From NCBI RefSeq assembly GCF_024139115.2, contig NC_085141.1, positions 408,295,612 through 408,359,611 on the forward strand: 64,000 bases of DNA, in the 5' to 3' direction. Numbering within the stretch: the stretch's first letter is position 1; each line of letters starts with the position of its first letter. Of this stretch, positions 10,611 through 22,989 are shown piece after piece. This DNA is from Armigeres subalbatus. Lineage: Eukaryota > Arthropoda > Insecta > Diptera > Culicidae. The notes below the pieces were generated by a model, which was not told the origin of the DNA, made no database searches, and worked only from the letters and a program-made list of their open reading frames with translations. The position numbers were made by a program, and so were the translations under genes.

Positions 10611-12400
10611 CTAAACAGATAACACTGAATCAACAATTTGATGCCACAATACACGGTTCGAGGCCGCATCTCTCCATCCTCGGATACGCCCCACGCTCGC
10701 CAAGTCGTTTTGCACCTGGTCTGCCCATCTCGCTCGCTGCGCTCCACGCCGTCTCGTACCTGCCGCATCGGAAGCGAATACCATCTTTGCAGGGTTGCTG
10801 TCCGGCATTCTTGCAACATGTCTTGCCCATCGTACCCTTCCGGCTTTAGTTACCTTCTGGATACTGGGTTCGCCGTAGAGTTGGGCGAGCTCATGGTTCA
10901 TTCTTCGCCGCCACACACCGTCTTCTTGCACACCGCCAAAGATGGTCCTAAGCACCCGTCTCTCGAATACTCCGAGTGCTTGCAAGTCCTCCTCGAGCAT
11001 TGTCCATGTTTCATGTCTGTAGAGGACAACCGGTCTTATTAGCGTCTTGTACATGACACATTTGGTGCGGTGGCGAATCTTTTTTGACCGCAGTTTCTTC
11101 TGGAGCCCGTAGTAGGTCCGACTTCCACAGATGATGCGCCTCCGTATTTCACGACTAACATTTTTATCAACCGTTAGCAAGGATCCGAGGTAGACGAATT
11201 CCTCGACCACCTCGAAGGTATCCCCGTCTATCGTAACACTGCTTCCCAGGCGGGCCCTGTCGCGCTCGGTTCCGCCCACAAGCATGTACTTTGTCTTTGA
11301 CGCATTCACCACCAGTCCAACTTTTGTTGCTTCACGTTCCAGGCGGGTGTACAGTTCTGCCACCTTTGCAAATGTTCGGCCGACAATGTCCATGTCATCC
11401 GCGAAACAAATAAATTGACTGGATCTGTTGAAAATCGTACCCCGGCTGTTACACCTGGTTCTCCGCATGACACCTTCTAGCGCAATGTTGAACAACAGGC
11501 ACGAAAGTCCATCACCTTGTCTTAGTCCCCGGCGCGATTCGAACGAACTGGAGTGTTCGCCCGAAATCTTCACACAGTTTTGCACACCATCCACCGTTGC
11601 TTTGATCAGTCTGGTAAGCTTCCCAGGGAAGCTGTTCTCGTCCATAATTTTCCATAGCTCTACGCGCTCTATACTGTCGTATGCCGCCTTGAAATCAACG
11701 AACAGATGATGCGTTGGGACCTGGTATTCACGGCATTTTTTGATGGATTTTCCATACAGTAAAGATCTGATCCATTGTCGAGCGGCCGTCAACGAAGCCG
11801 GCTTGATAACTTCCCACGAACTCGTTTACTATTGGTGACATACGACGGAAGATGATATGGGATATCACTTTGTAGGCGGCATTATGGATGGTGATCGCTC
11901 GAAAGTTCTCACACTCCAGTTTGTCGCCTTTCTTGTAGAGGGGCATATAAACCCTTCCTTCCACTCCTCCGGTAGCTGTTCGGTTTCCCAGATTCTGACT
12001 ATCAGTTTGTGCAGGCAAGTGGCCAGCTTTTCCGGGGCCATCTTGATGAGCTCAGCTCCGATACCATCCTTACCAGCTGCTTTATTGGTCTTTAGCTGTT
12101 GAATGGCATCCTTAACTTCCCTCAAGGTGGGGGCTGGTTGGCTTCCATCGTCCGCTGAACTGACGTAGTCATCTCCTCCGCTGCCTTGACTTTCACTACC
12201 TGTACTCTCAGCGCCATTCAGATGTTCCTCGTAGTGCTGCTTCCACCTTTCGATCACCACACGTTCATCCGTCAAGATGCTCCCATCCTTATCCCGGCAC
12301 ATTTCGGCTCGCGGCACGAAGCCTTTGCGGGATGCGTTGAGCTTCTGATAGAACTTGCGTGTATCTTGAGAACGGCACAGCTGTTCCATCTCCTCGCACT
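10611..12400 (-). pseudogene. Reverse transcriptase region of RTE copy 1, in three frames
   Basis: Fragments at 12389-11865, 12018-11728 and 11792-10611 overlap in different frames. Together they cover the fingers (LKTNKAAGKDGI), the RT palm blocks (LFVDFKAAYDS; RRGLRQGDGLSCLLFN; the catalytic FADD in CFADDMDIVG near 11400), the VYLGSLL thumb motif, and the C-terminal region with ETWTML, a FERRVLRTIFGG block and a final WR-W pattern typical of RTE relatives. Plus-strand frames across this region are shadows. Confidence 0.85.
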
Positions 12401-12544
12401 CCGCTTCTTCCAGGTGGCGTTTCTTCTCCTGAAAAAGGCGGGTCTGCTGTCTCCGCTTCCGCTCCGCCTATAACGTTCCACGTTCTGCCGAGTACCTTGT
12501 TGCAGCGCGATACCGACCGCGCTGCGTCCTTCTCCTCCAGAATC

Positions 12545-13650
12545 TGTCTGCACTCTTCGTCGAACCAATCGTTCCGTCGACTTCGACCAATATACCCGAC
12601 GTTGTTCTCCGCTGCGTCGTTAATGGCTGCTTTGACTGTATTCCAGCAGTCCTCAGGAGGGGCCCCATCGAGCTCACCCTCTTCCGGCAACGCTGCCCCG
12701 AGATGCTGCGCGTATGCAGTGGCGAAATCAGGTTGCTTCAGTCGCTCTAGGTCGTACCGCGGCGGTCGTCGGTACCGAACATTGATGATGACGAATAGTT
12801 TTGGGCGCAGTTTAACCATCACTAGATAGTGGTCAGAGTCGATGTTAGCGCCACGATATGTCCTGACGTCGATAATGTCGGAGAAGTGCCGTCCATCAAT
12901 CAGAACGTGGTCGATTTGTGATTCTGTCTGCAGTGGTGATCTCCAGGTGTACCGATACGGGAGGCTGTGTTGGAAGTAGGTGCTGCGAATGGTCATATTC
13001 TTGGAGGCGGCGAAATCAATTAGTCGTAGGCCGTTTTCGTTCGTCAGCCGGTGAGCGCTGAACTTTCCAATAGTCGGTCTAAACTCCTCCTCTTGGCCAA
13101 CCTGAGCGTTCAAATCTCCTATAATGATTTTGACGTCGTGGCTTGGGCAGCTGTCGTACTCACGTTCCAGCTGCGCGTAGAATGCGTCCTTATCATCATC
13201 AGTGCTTCCGGAGTGTGGGCTATGAACGTTGATTATGCTGATGTTGAAGAAACGGCCTTTGATCCTCAACCTGCACATTCTGTCATTGATCGGCCACCAC
13301 CCGATTACGCGCCTTTGCATATCGCCCATCACTATGAAAGCTGTTCCCAGCTCGTGTGTGTTGCCGCAGCTCTGGTAGATGGTATGATTACCTCTAAACG
13401 TTCGCACCATTGATCCCTTCCAACAAACCTCCTGCAGCGCTACGATGCCGAATCCACGGTCCTTGAGCACATCGGCGAGTATGCGTGTGCTCCCGATGAA
13501 GTTGAGAGATTTGCAGTTCCACGAACCGAGTTTCCAATCGCTAGTCCCTTTTGGTCGCAGTGGTCTTCGCCGATGGTTCCGGTCCGTACTCTCTTGTTGA
13601 TTGTTCGTTGCGTGAGTTTTTTTTGGCTGGCTTGCAGGGCCTGACACCAA
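12545..13650 (-). pseudogene. Endonuclease region of RTE copy 1
   Basis: The frame starts about 390 bases inside the element. It shows the endonuclease/exonuclease/phosphatase-fold motifs of LINE nucleases: WNCKSLN near the N-terminus, VALQEVCW (catalytic Glu), a GDLNAQVG block, and the C-terminal IDSDHYLV (SDH motif). The block QIDHVLIDGRHFSDI sits before it. Past about 12545 the frame is wrong and ends in a spurious tail, so a frameshift separates it from the reverse transcriptase. Confidence 0.85.
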
Positions 13651-14042
13651 ACCCCCTAAATTTCCGGAGGACCATTCCTACTTATTTCCGGTAGACCATG
13701 GTGCACAGTTTCACTTAGAGTCTCTCGCTGTCACTCGGACGATGATCAGCCGCCCCTAACATGGAGAACAGACGCTGTTGTGAGCCGATCCTGACATGGA
13801 GAACAGACGCTCAATAAGATTTGCACCTCCGGAGAGGAGCAAACCCCCCCCCCTTCCCTGTCAGCATACGACCATAGTTCCCACCGGGGTTGGTTATCTT
13901 CGCTAAGGTTGCTCGTATCCCGGCCAGCACCGCGGGGAGGTAGGGATAGGAGTTGCTGGGTAAGAGGCTAAGGACCGCGAGATGGAGTCTATTTTATTAC
14001 TTCAGGTACGCGAAGTACCAATGGTACGCTTTACCCAGCATT

Positions 14043-15804
14043 TGATGTTTGGATTGGAATTGGATTTGATTTAAATTGGGTTAAGGTTGGATTGGATTTT
14101 ATTGGATTTGAATTGGAATTGTAATTTGATCGAATTTTAATCGGATTTGGATTTAATTTGAATTGGGCTAAGATTGGATTGGATTTGGATTAGATTTGGA
14201 TTGGATTTGGGTCGGATTTGAATTTGAATTTCGATTGGGTTCAGATTGTATTGGATTTGGATTGGCTCTGAATTAGGATTAAATCTGGATTAGATTTGGA
14301 TTGGAATTTTATTTTGATCGGATTTGAACCAGACTAGCATCGGATTTGGATCGGATTTGAATTGTATTTGGATTGAGTTCAGATTGGATTAGATTTGGAT
14401 CAATTTTGAATTGGCTCTGAATTTGGATTAAATCTGGATTAGGTTCGGATTTCTTTTGAATTGGGCTCAGATTGGATTGGATATGATTTGATTTGTATTA
14501 AATCTGTAATCGATTTGGATCGGATTTTAATTTGATTCGTGTTGGATTTTGTTGGATTTGGATCGGATTTGAATTGTATTTGGATTGAGTTCAAATTGGA
14601 TTGGATTTGGATTGGAATTGGATTTTGATCGGATTTGAATCCTACTTGAATTGGATTTAGATTAGATTTGGATTGGGCTCAGATTAAATTGGATTTGGAT
14701 AGGATTTCAAACGGACTTGAATTGGTTTTAGATTTGATTTGGATTGGGCTCAGATTGGATTAGATTTGGATTGGATTTGAATCGGACTTGAATTAGATTT
14801 GTATTTAATTTGGATTAAACCTGTAATAGATTTAGATCGGTTTTTTTATTCGTCTTGGGTTTGGTTCGAATAAGATTGGATTTGATTGGACTTGGATTTA
14901 GATTGGTATTGGATTGAATTTGGATTGAATTGGAATCGGATTTGGATTTAGATTTGATTTGAATTGGATTGGATTTGGATTTGATTGGAGTATTTGAATT
15001 TAGAATTTATTGGAATTTGATAGACTTTGGATTGAATTCAATTGGATTTGGAATAAATCTGGGTTATATTTGGATTGGATTTTTATGATAATTGGATTAA
15101 TTTGGATTAGAATTGGGTTGGGTTTAGATTGGATTTGGATCTTGATGAAGATTTGATTGAAAAGGTTTGAATTTGGATTCAATCTGATTTTGGATTTATT
15201 CTGAATTAAATTTGGATTTAATTTCGATTGGGTTCGGATTGGATTTATATTGGAATTGGATTAGATTTGGATTGGATTCAGATTAAATTTTGATTGGAAT
15301 TTCATTTGTTTTTTATTTGATTTGAATGTGATTGCATTTGGATTGTCGAATTCTAGATTGGATTTGGATTGCAATTTTATCTAGAATTGGATTTGTTTTG
15401 AATTCGATTTAAATGGAATTTAAATGTGATTCGAATTTGGATTTTTTTGGATCGGATTTCAGTTTTGGTTAGATTGGAACTTGATTTTGAATGGATTTGG
15501 ATAATATTTAGATTTGATTGGGATTACATACGAATTGGATTTGAATTGGATTCCATTATGATTTGGATTGAATTTGGAATTGTTTTTGATTGTATTTAAA
15601 TTAGATTTGGATTGGATTTGGATTGAATGTGGAATATATTTTAATTGTATTTGGATCGAATTGGAGTTGATTTGGATTGGATTTGCACTCGATTTGGATA
15701 GGTTTTAGATAGGATTGGATTTGTATTAGAATTGGGTTTGATTCAAATGGGAGTAACAATGGATCTGTTTCTGATCTAGACTAGGGTTGGATTGGAATAG
15801 ATCG
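14043..15804. repeat. ATTGGATTT-type low-complexity array, segment C
   Basis: About 1.76 kb of degenerate (T)TTGGATTTGGATT, GAATTGGATT and GGCTCTGAATTTGGATTAAATCTGGATT units, without an exact long period. On the minus strand this yields Asn/Ile/Pro-rich chance frames (for example 15000-15182), which are not genes. Composition is TG-skewed on the plus strand, that is AC-rich in the otk transcript. Confidence 0.8.
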
Positions 15805-16145
15805 CGGTGTCTCTATGGGGAAACATTATTTGTCAAAAATCAGTATCTCTGAAAAACCCACCACGTGAAAGTATATGGTCTCCTCTTTCAAATAGTGGGC
15901 AAACTAAAATGTTCTATCGGAGGATTTAGAACAATTTTTGTTTTATTCACTATTTTTGGTCCAAACTCCATAGAAATATCAAATGATAGCCGATTTAATC
16001 CCCCCCCAAATGTATAGAAAAATGACCCCCGATAGAAAATTTAAAAAATGCACCTACGTGAAAGAGGAAAGCCTATACTTTCGTGTAGTGAGTGTTTTAG
16101 AGATACTGATTTTTTGAAACTAAGCCTCTTCGGACAAACACACCG
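15805..16145. mobile_element. 341-bp palindromic MITE in the array
   Basis: The first and last ~85 bases are imperfect inverted repeats: ends CGGTGT / ACACCG, inner blocks TCAGTATCTCT / AGAGATACTGA, and CTCTTTCA / TGAAAGAG. The centre carries CCCCCCCC and ATAGAAA runs. The flanks are the ATTGGATTT array. No convincing target-site duplication could be read because the flanks are low complexity. Confidence 0.7.
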
Positions 16146-17330
16146 TGATATAAGATTCGGATTGGGTTTAGATTGGATGATTGAATTGATTAAATTAATT
16201 TTAGATTGGATCGAATTTCGATTAGATTTAGCTTTATTTGAATCAGATTGAATTTAGAGTAGTGTGGACTGTATTTTGATTGTCTTGGGTTTGGATTGAA
16301 TGTTGATTTGATTTGCATTGGATTCGGATTGAAATTCAATTTGGACTGAGTTTGGAAGAATTGCATTTGATTTGGAATTAGATTATTTTTTACTAAAAAC
16401 CTTATTTGTTTTTCGTTGTAATTTAGATCAATTCTGTATCGTATTTGGGTTAATTTTGAATTGAATTTTAATTGGATTGGATTTGGCTCTTATTTGGATC
16501 AGATTTGGATTCGATTTTAATAGGCTTTTGATCAGGTTCTGGTTTCCGTTATTTCTGATTGGTCCAATTTGTTTTGCTTACACACTAAATTTTATTTACC
16601 GGGACCTCAGCAATTTGTTCAATTTTTACCGAGATTCGCACAGCCGAGCCCCAGCAAACATGTTTTCACCGAGATGTCTATCAAAGTTGCTGAAAATCAG
16701 TAAATAATTAGCTGAAAATCAACTAACAAACGTCAATTTTGGCGAGATATCATTTTTTATTTTGCTGACCACGTGGCTGTGCGGAGAGCTGCAGAATCAA
16801 AAACTGAGTGTGTAGGTTTTGATAGGAGTGGATTTGATTAATTTTGGATTATGATTGGGCCGGTTTTGAATGAAAATTTTATTTGAGTTGGATTGTATTT
16901 TGATTGCATTCGGCTTTGATTAAGATCCTCTTTACAGGAAGATTCCAATTGGTTTTTTTAGAAGGATTTGATGAGACTGAATTTTTAATAATTTTGGATA
17001 TGATTTCATTTTTATTTTAAATTTGGAATCTATGATTTTTTATAGGTTTGGTTTTGAATTTTATTTTAGACTAGTTGACCCGTGATTTTCGCATGAGAAT
17101 ATATCATATAAACCTGTCAGAAGCGATAACGGACATATTTGCTGAAGAAATGGAGAAAATCCATCCAGCCGAGTCCATTTTCGAGTTATGCGGATACGAT
17201 ACACAGACCATTTTATTTTTATTACATAGATTGTATTTAGTGGATTAGAATTATATTTTGATTGTATTTAGATTTGAATATGCGAAAAAGATTTGAGTTG
17301 TTTTAGGATTAGATTTAAGGCTCTAATTAC
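16146..17330. repeat. ATTGGATTT-type array, segment D, with insertions
   Basis: The array continues at 16150-16576, 16815-17070 and 17225-17330. It is interrupted by a small MITE (16581-16812) and by a block at about 17071-17225 that starts GACTAGTTGACCCGTG and ends CAGACCATTTTATTTTTATTA. That block looks like a retroposon tail, but I cannot assign it. Confidence 0.6.
16581..16812. mobile_element. 232-bp MITE with CACACT ends, TA flanks
   Basis: Ends CACACTAAATTTT and AAACTGAGTGTG form an imperfect inverted repeat flanked by TA on both sides (16579-16580 and 16813-16814). An inner inverted pair, GCACAGCC / GGCTGTGC, lies about 120 bases apart. TA flanks suggest a Tc1/mariner-type origin. The G/C-bearing interior contrasts with the surrounding array. 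Confidence 0.6.
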
Positions 17331-17781
17331 CGTCATCCAGTCATTGACGAGAAAGACAGCCACGTTCTCGTACCACTCCCCAGTAATAAAACCACTCACC
17401 GAGGAGAAAAAGCAGTCACCAGCTGGATGGGAGAAGTTTTGCTTTTTTTTTGTTTCAAAACTACATCATCCAATAGCGAAGACTTAATTATATCCGATGG
17501 ATGCTCCATTTGGTTGTATTTCGCTTAAATTTCCAAAAATAACTGCCTTTTGCTACATTTTTTCCCAAGAGGGGAAATAAACGATTTACTCTCACGCTCT
17601 CTTATATATAAGCTGGAAAGCTATATAATGGTTTGTCTGAAATCTTTACGATTATTTGCTAGGCTTTTCAGACTCATGGCCCTATTTAAGAGGTTAGAAA
17701 CAATTATTGATGAGACTGGACACAATAGATCCATAAAAGGTATTCACTCATTTTATATTGGTTTTGCTACACAATACTTAC
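17331..17781. other. otk intron, non-repetitive end of the 10.1-kb intron
   Basis: Ordinary AT-rich intron. A few 60-80 codon frames without domains. The otk donor GTAAGT lies at 17776-17781 on the minus strand. Confidence 0.5.
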
Positions 17782-18339
17782 GTTTCACAATCAGGTGAAC
17801 CTCCTCGCGTTTCAATCCCGCACTGTTTCCAATCGTGCAGCCGTAGTTCCCATCGTCCTCCAGATGCACCTCGGTCAGCACCAATGTGCCATTGTCCAAA
17901 ATCCTGTACCTTTCGTCTTCGGTCTGATTGGAACTGTGCAGATACTGCAAATCCTTATCCCACTGAATGGTAGGCTTCGGATCACCCGTGGCCACACAGT
18001 GAATGAACACCGTCCCCATCTCGGCTACCTGTATCGATCCTTCCGGAGCTATTTCAAACTTTGGCGCCACAACTACGTGCACCTGCACGGAGGCACTGAT
18101 TTCGCCTTGGCTGTTGGAAGCGACGCAAGTGTAGCTTCCACGGTGATCGGTGGACACGGTTCGGAAAGTGAGCGTTCCGTTGACGTCCTCAACCGAATCC
18201 GGCAAATCGGATTTGGTCCCTTCGGTTGTCCAATGAACCGACGGGGTAGGCGTTCCCTGTGCTTTACAATGGATTTTGGCGATTGATCCGAGTTCTAAGT
18301 TTTTCGAAGATGGCGGTTTGGGAGTGAATCGGAGATTTG
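17782..18339 (-). CDS. otk: otk exon 5: Ig domains 3 and 4
   Basis: It encodes residues 314-499, two complete I-set Ig domains. Domain 3 has the first Cys in AKIHCKA, Trp in VHW and the DHRGSYTCVASN signature; domain 4 has FIHCVATG, IQW and EDDGNYGCTIGNSAG. Both show the D-x-G-x-Y-x-C pattern. The exon starts with two bases completing a Ser and ends with one base completing a Pro, matching its neighbours. Two NxS/T sequons lie in or near the GTLTF and SNQTED loops. The plus-strand frame 17795-18286 is a shadow. Confidence 0.93.
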
Positions 18340-18397
18340 CTACACGAATTGAAAACCTCATTATATTAAGTTAGTCAAAATATATTGAGTCACTTAC

Positions 18398-18541
18398 ATA
18401 TGATTTGAAGTTCTGCCACGTTGGATGTCACCAAAAAATCGCTTCCATTATTAGTCACCTGACAATCGTAACTACCTTCATCGCTTGCAATGACCGAATT
18501 GAAAATTAACGACCCATTGTTTCGGTCCACGTGGATTCGTC
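18398..18541 (-). CDS. otk: otk exon 4: second half of Ig domain 2
   Basis: It encodes residues 266-313: strands E to G of the second Ig domain, with NGSLIFNSV and the DEGSYDCQVTN signature (second Cys). It is joined by a 58-base intron to exon 5 and a 69-base intron to exon 3, phases 1 and 1. Donor GTAAGTG and acceptor GATGCAG are both good. Confidence 0.92.
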
Positions 18542-18610
18542 CTGCATCAAAATTAAAATTTGAACAACATAATTTTTTTTGCACATTTTCAAAAAATTGA
18601 ACAAACTAAC

Positions 18611-19003
18611 CATCGTCCCGGTACACGGTGCTCTCGGTTGGACCATTCTCGCCGTCCAGCCCATCCACGTTGTCCCACTTCCGAATCACCTTGCCATCCT
18701 TACGCCACTTCAGCACGAGCAGACCGGAGTCATTACCGCCAGCGAGCGACGACTTGAAGCCACAATTAAAAATAGCGGCGGCACTTTCATTCACAACCAC
18801 ATTGACCGGATGGTCAACGATTTGCACCGGGACAGCTGAGCCATCCGCGGACAGCAACGGCAGAGATGTACCGGCGGGCAACATCGACGTCAGGGGGGAT
18901 GTGGCTGTTAGGGCGGCGGCGATGAGCTTATCTCCACGTTTTCCCCGGCACAGTAGCGAATTTCGGCTTTTGGTGCAGTCGATTTTGGCGTTGTTGTCTA
19001 GTA
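18611..19003 (-). CDS. otk: otk exon 3: inter-Ig linker and first half of Ig domain 2
   Basis: It encodes residues 135-265. It finishes Ig1, passes through a Thr/Ser/Pro/Leu-rich linker that includes LTATSPLTSMLPAG, then begins Ig2 with VNESAAAIFNCGF (first Cys) and VLKWRKDGK (Trp). The acceptor CCCTCCAG is strong and the donor GTTAGT acceptable. The linker is longer than I would expect between Ig domains and may be mosquito-specific (inference). The plus-strand frame 18628-19047 is a shadow. Confidence 0.9.
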
Positions 19004-20389
19004 CTGGAGGGAACAAAGAGGAAGAGAGAAGAAGGGAATTGCAGTGAGCATATGGTGGAGGTTGGTAGGGGCGCCGCTGGGCACGATGCAGTCAAGTGAT
19101 CAAATTGCAATGCTATGTTGGTGCATCGGAGAGCGAAACATGAGTCTGAATGAATATCAGACCGATTCAAAAATGATAGACGATGTATAATACGATATTT
19201 CTAAGAACTTTTTGCAAATGTTCGTAATTGATTTTGTCCTTGATTTTTGGAATGGCGATTGTCCGCAATTTCATTCAATTTTTTTTTGGTCATTCAATGT
19301 GCCCAACAGAAAGAATGAATTCCGATCTATCTGGATAGTTTCGTCAGTTGAACAAAATAAGCTAAAACCTATAAGCTTTTTTAAATTTCAAGGTCAAATA
19401 CGCCTATTTGTAAAAAGTTCCTAGACTTAAAGAATAAATTGCCATAAATTACAACATTGAAAAACAACGAAATATGTAAAATTTAGCCGGATTCCTAAAA
19501 GGATGGGATTTTAATTTGTCTTTATAGGAAACTTAGGGCGGTGCACTAATTACGAAGAGGATTTTTCTGGGCTATTTAGGGTAACGGGAGGTAAAGTTTG
19601 CCCTGAATGTAACGTTTTTTATAACGTAAATCAATCAATAATTCAGCGATAGTACATTGCTTTGTAGATAGATAGTAATCACGGCTTCTTCAAAAAGTGT
19701 ATCAAGCATATTTTATTTAGAATACGCTAGATTTATGCACCCTCTTAAACTGATAAACGCAATAAACTTGCGTGTAAAACACTTTGACTCGGTTTTTAGC
19801 AGCAACTTAAGTGTCTGTGGCTGTGTAAGACTTTTTCTTTGATCCAATAGAGTAGTTTTCTGAACGGACTTTCCTATTTTAGCACATTAGATGAACGGAT
19901 AACAATCACACTATTTTAGCATGCATATTAATTTCAATTTTTAGTATAGTGGCACGATTAACCAATATTTTTGGACAATATTTAAAGCACTCGTTGCCAA
20001 AATACAGCTTACGACTTTCGTTTGAAGCAGCACATTACAATGCCTAACTTTAGGTTTTTACAAACGATTTATAGTAAATAATGCACCAAAGCATCTAATC
20101 TAGAGCTATGATTAGGAAATTTTACCGAACATAAAGTCCATTATGCTCGAAACTCGGCTTAAATTACGCATTACGCTCGAAACTTTTGATAATTTAAATA
20201 AGAGATTGTGCACGATTAGTAATATTTTTGACTACTTGGCGTAATAATCAAAAGTAAGCAAGCCGTCTGGTGGTTAGAATTCATAATTTTGGTTAGAGCT
20301 TCAACATGAAGATTTACAACGATAAATGTGCAATGGTTTAAGCCACCCATTAGAACAGTAAGAAAACAATAAATTATGTCGCTCTGAAA
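19004..20389. other. otk intron, non-repetitive start of the second 10.1-kb intron
   Basis: AT-rich intron sequence with no repeats that have partners in this window and no credible frame. Confidence 0.5.
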
Positions 20390-21620
20390 TTGGTTTTGAT
20401 TAGATTAAGCTTGGATTTGGATTGGCTTCGAAATTTTATTAAATCTGGATTAAATTTGGAATTGAATTGGATTTGGATTTTATTGATTGGATTTGGAATT
20501 AATTTTGATTGGATTGAAATTAAATTGGAGTTGGATTGAATTTTGATTGGATTTAGAGTAGATTGGATAAAGATTAAATTTGTAGGTATTTAATTTGTAT
20601 TGGCTCTAAATTTCTGGAAATCTGGATTAAAAATAGGAATCTGGATTAGATTTTAATAGGATTTGGATTGGAATTGAATTTTGATCGGATTTGAATCGGA
20701 CTTGAACTGGATTTGCTTTGGAAATGGCTTGGCTATGAAATTGGATTAAATTTGCAATTTATTTGGATTTGAATTTGATTAGAATTTGAATTAGATTGGA
20801 GTTGAATTGAATTTGGATTGGCTTTGAATTTGGAATAAATATGGATTAAATTTGGATTGAACTTGTATCGGATGTGAAATTGATTTGGATTGTACTGGGT
20901 TTGATTGGATTTGGATTGAATGTGGATTGGCTCTGAATTTTGATTAAATCTGGATTAGATTTAGATTGGAATAAGATTGGATTTGGATCGGATTGTGCAT
21001 GGAATTGGATTTGATTTGGATTGGGTTCAGATTGGATTGGATTTTTTGGATTTGGATTAAATTTGGATTGGCTCTAAATTTAGATTGAATCTGGATTAGA
21101 TTTGGATTGGAATCTTAATTAGATCTGATTTGAATTGGATTTGGATTTGATTCGTATTGGATTTGGCTCAGATTGGATTGGATTCAATTGGATTTGGATC
21201 AAATCGGGATTGGTTCTGAATTTAAATCAAATTTGGATTAAAGATGGAATTTGGGTTGGAATTGGACTTGGTTCGGATATGAATCGGATTTGAATCGGAC
21301 TTGTACTGAATTGACTCTAAATTTGAATCAAATCTGAATTAGATTTGGATTGGAAATTGATTTGGATCGGATTTGAATAAGATTTGGATTTAGTTTGGAT
21401 TTGATTGGATTAAATCTGGAAATTATTTTGATTGAATTGGGATTGGATTTGGATTTGTTTGGAATTGGATTGTATTAGGATTGAATTTGGATCTTATTGG
21501 ATCTATTGGGTTTGAATCGGATTTGTATTGGAATTGAATTAGATTCGGATTGGATTCAGATTGAAATTTGATTGAAGTTGGTTTGAAATTGGATTAGATT
21601 TGGTTTGAATTTGAATTGGA
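20390..21620. repeat. ATTGGATTT-type low-complexity array, segment E
   Basis: About 1.2 kb of the same degenerate GGATTTGGATT / GGCTCTGAATTTGGATTAAATCTGGATT units as at 14043-15804, on the same strand. Segments A-D lie in the neighbouring intron, on the other side of exons 3-5, so the two arrays are separated by conserved coding exons. Confidence 0.75.
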
Positions 21621-21999
21621 AAACAACAAGTTTCTTGTTAGCAACGTCTACAGTATCAAAAAACTTTTGAGCACAGTCTCTTTTATGAAGATAAAAAAAA
21701 AAAGCATCTCTTAGATTTGAATATCAAGAAAAAAGTTAATCAGTCTGGAACTGATGTTGCGATAGAATGATGGGACGAATGATGCAGCGTAATGCTCAAT
21801 AAATTATCGTTAAAATTGATATATCACTTACATATGAAAATAGCAATGCTACAACCTTTCTTTTACGATAATTGAAATATCTTTTGAACGTAAGCGACCC
21901 CGGTAAGGTAGTTTACTGAAACATCTCAAATACCACAAACAAAATGGAGATAGAAGAAAAGAAAACGTTAGTTTTGGCATCGAAATAAGTACTATGATT
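21621..21999. other. Spacer between array and RTE remnant
   Basis: AT-rich; nothing recognised. Confidence 0.4.
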
Positions 22000-22029
22000 G
22001 GAAACTCGGTACCTGGTATGTCAGGACCC

Positions 22030-22860
22030 TAAATGAACGAATGAGCCTTCTGGCTCGCGAACTGCAGAAGGTTGGAGTGAACGTGGCCGCTATTCAAGAA
22101 GTCCGATGAACTAGATCCGGAGAACGTGAATTCCGAGCCGTGAACCCAACGACCAACACTGCAGTCAGGTATAACATCTATTTCAGCGGCGGCGGAAAAG
22201 CAGAGCATGGAGCTGGTTTCGTAGTGATGGGCAAGCAGATGAAGCGAGTGATGTGGTGGAAACCCATTAGCGAACGAATCTGTCCGTTGAGGATACGGGG
22301 CAAATTCTTCAATTACAGCCTAATCAACGTTTACGCACCGACGAAAGATATATCCGATGTGAAGAATACGTTTTATGAATGTCTTGTTAAAGCCTATGGA
22401 GAGTGCCCAAAGCATGACGTGAAAATTGTTATCGGAGACGCTAACACTCAGGTCGGTAGATAGGACTTTTTCCGTCCCATAATTGGTAGGGCAATTGACA
22501 ACGGCCTACGGGTAGTAAATGTCGCTGCTGGCAGAGGGATGGCCATCAATAGCACCTATTGCGCACGAAGGAATATCCGAAAGCACACCTGGAGACACCC
22601 AAATGGTGAAACAAATTTCTCGGATGTTATCAATGTGCGGACATTCAGAGGTTCAAACATTGACTCTGATCACTACCTCGATGTCAGTAAAATTCGATCA
22701 GGGTTGTCAACTGTATCGAACGAAAGATCACAGCGAACGATGCGTTACAATATCCAGCGATTGTCGGCGGAAGGAGTACCGGCTGAGTACCGCCAGAAGC
22801 TCGACGAACGGATAAGTGCAATCAACGTTAGCGATAACATCAACGATCTATAGGAGTCGA
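22030..22860 (+). pseudogene. Endonuclease region of RTE copy 2
   Basis: Fragments 22140-22463 and 22539-22853 show VAAIQEVR with a stop next to it, the INVYAPT block, VIGDANTQVGR followed by a stop, and NIDSDHYL (SDH motif). Frameshifts and nonsense codons break the frame at about 22109, 22460 and 22851. Confidence 0.8.
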
Positions 22861-22989
22861 TCTATGAAGCGGTGAGCACAACAGCACGAGAAGTGGTAGG
22901 CACTGCACAGAGGCGACCCAGGACGGGTTGGTTCGATGTGGAGTGTCAGAGAGTGACAGACGAGAAGAACGTTGCCAGAAACCGGATGT

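Larger units (their letters stand above)
10585..14042 (-). mobile_element. RTE-clade-like LINE, near full length, copy 1
   Basis: Minus-strand element with an apurinic-type endonuclease followed by a reverse transcriptase and the RTE-type C-terminal region. The 5' end is near 14042 (about 390 bases precede the endonuclease frame) and the 3' end lies at about 10585, in an AAATGAAATGAATGAA tail. No TSD could be identified, because both flanks are the ATTGGATTT array. The single expected pol frame is broken by at least three or four frameshifts (near 12540, 12400, 11940 and 11740), so it is inactive. Two related elements lie at 22000-24380 and 48749-53489. JAM-type RTEs are known in Aedes (family knowledge); the exact family is not assigned. 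Confidence 0.85.

Noticed and set aside
12359..12829. 156-codon plus-strand frame
   Set aside because: Antisense shadow of the RTE linker and endonuclease on the minus strand; no motif of its own.
15000..15182. Asn/Ile/Pro-rich minus-strand frame that mimics a low-complexity protein
   Set aside because: Translation of the ATTGGATTT array; similar frames arise throughout the array.
17795..19047. Long plus-strand frames (163 and 139 codons)
   Set aside because: Antisense shadows of otk Ig exons 3-5, whose Ig signatures, splice sites and phases are on the minus strand.
8086..21620. CRISPR-like or satellite DNA with fixed spacing
   Set aside because: Units are short, degenerate and without unique spacers; the organism is a eukaryote.
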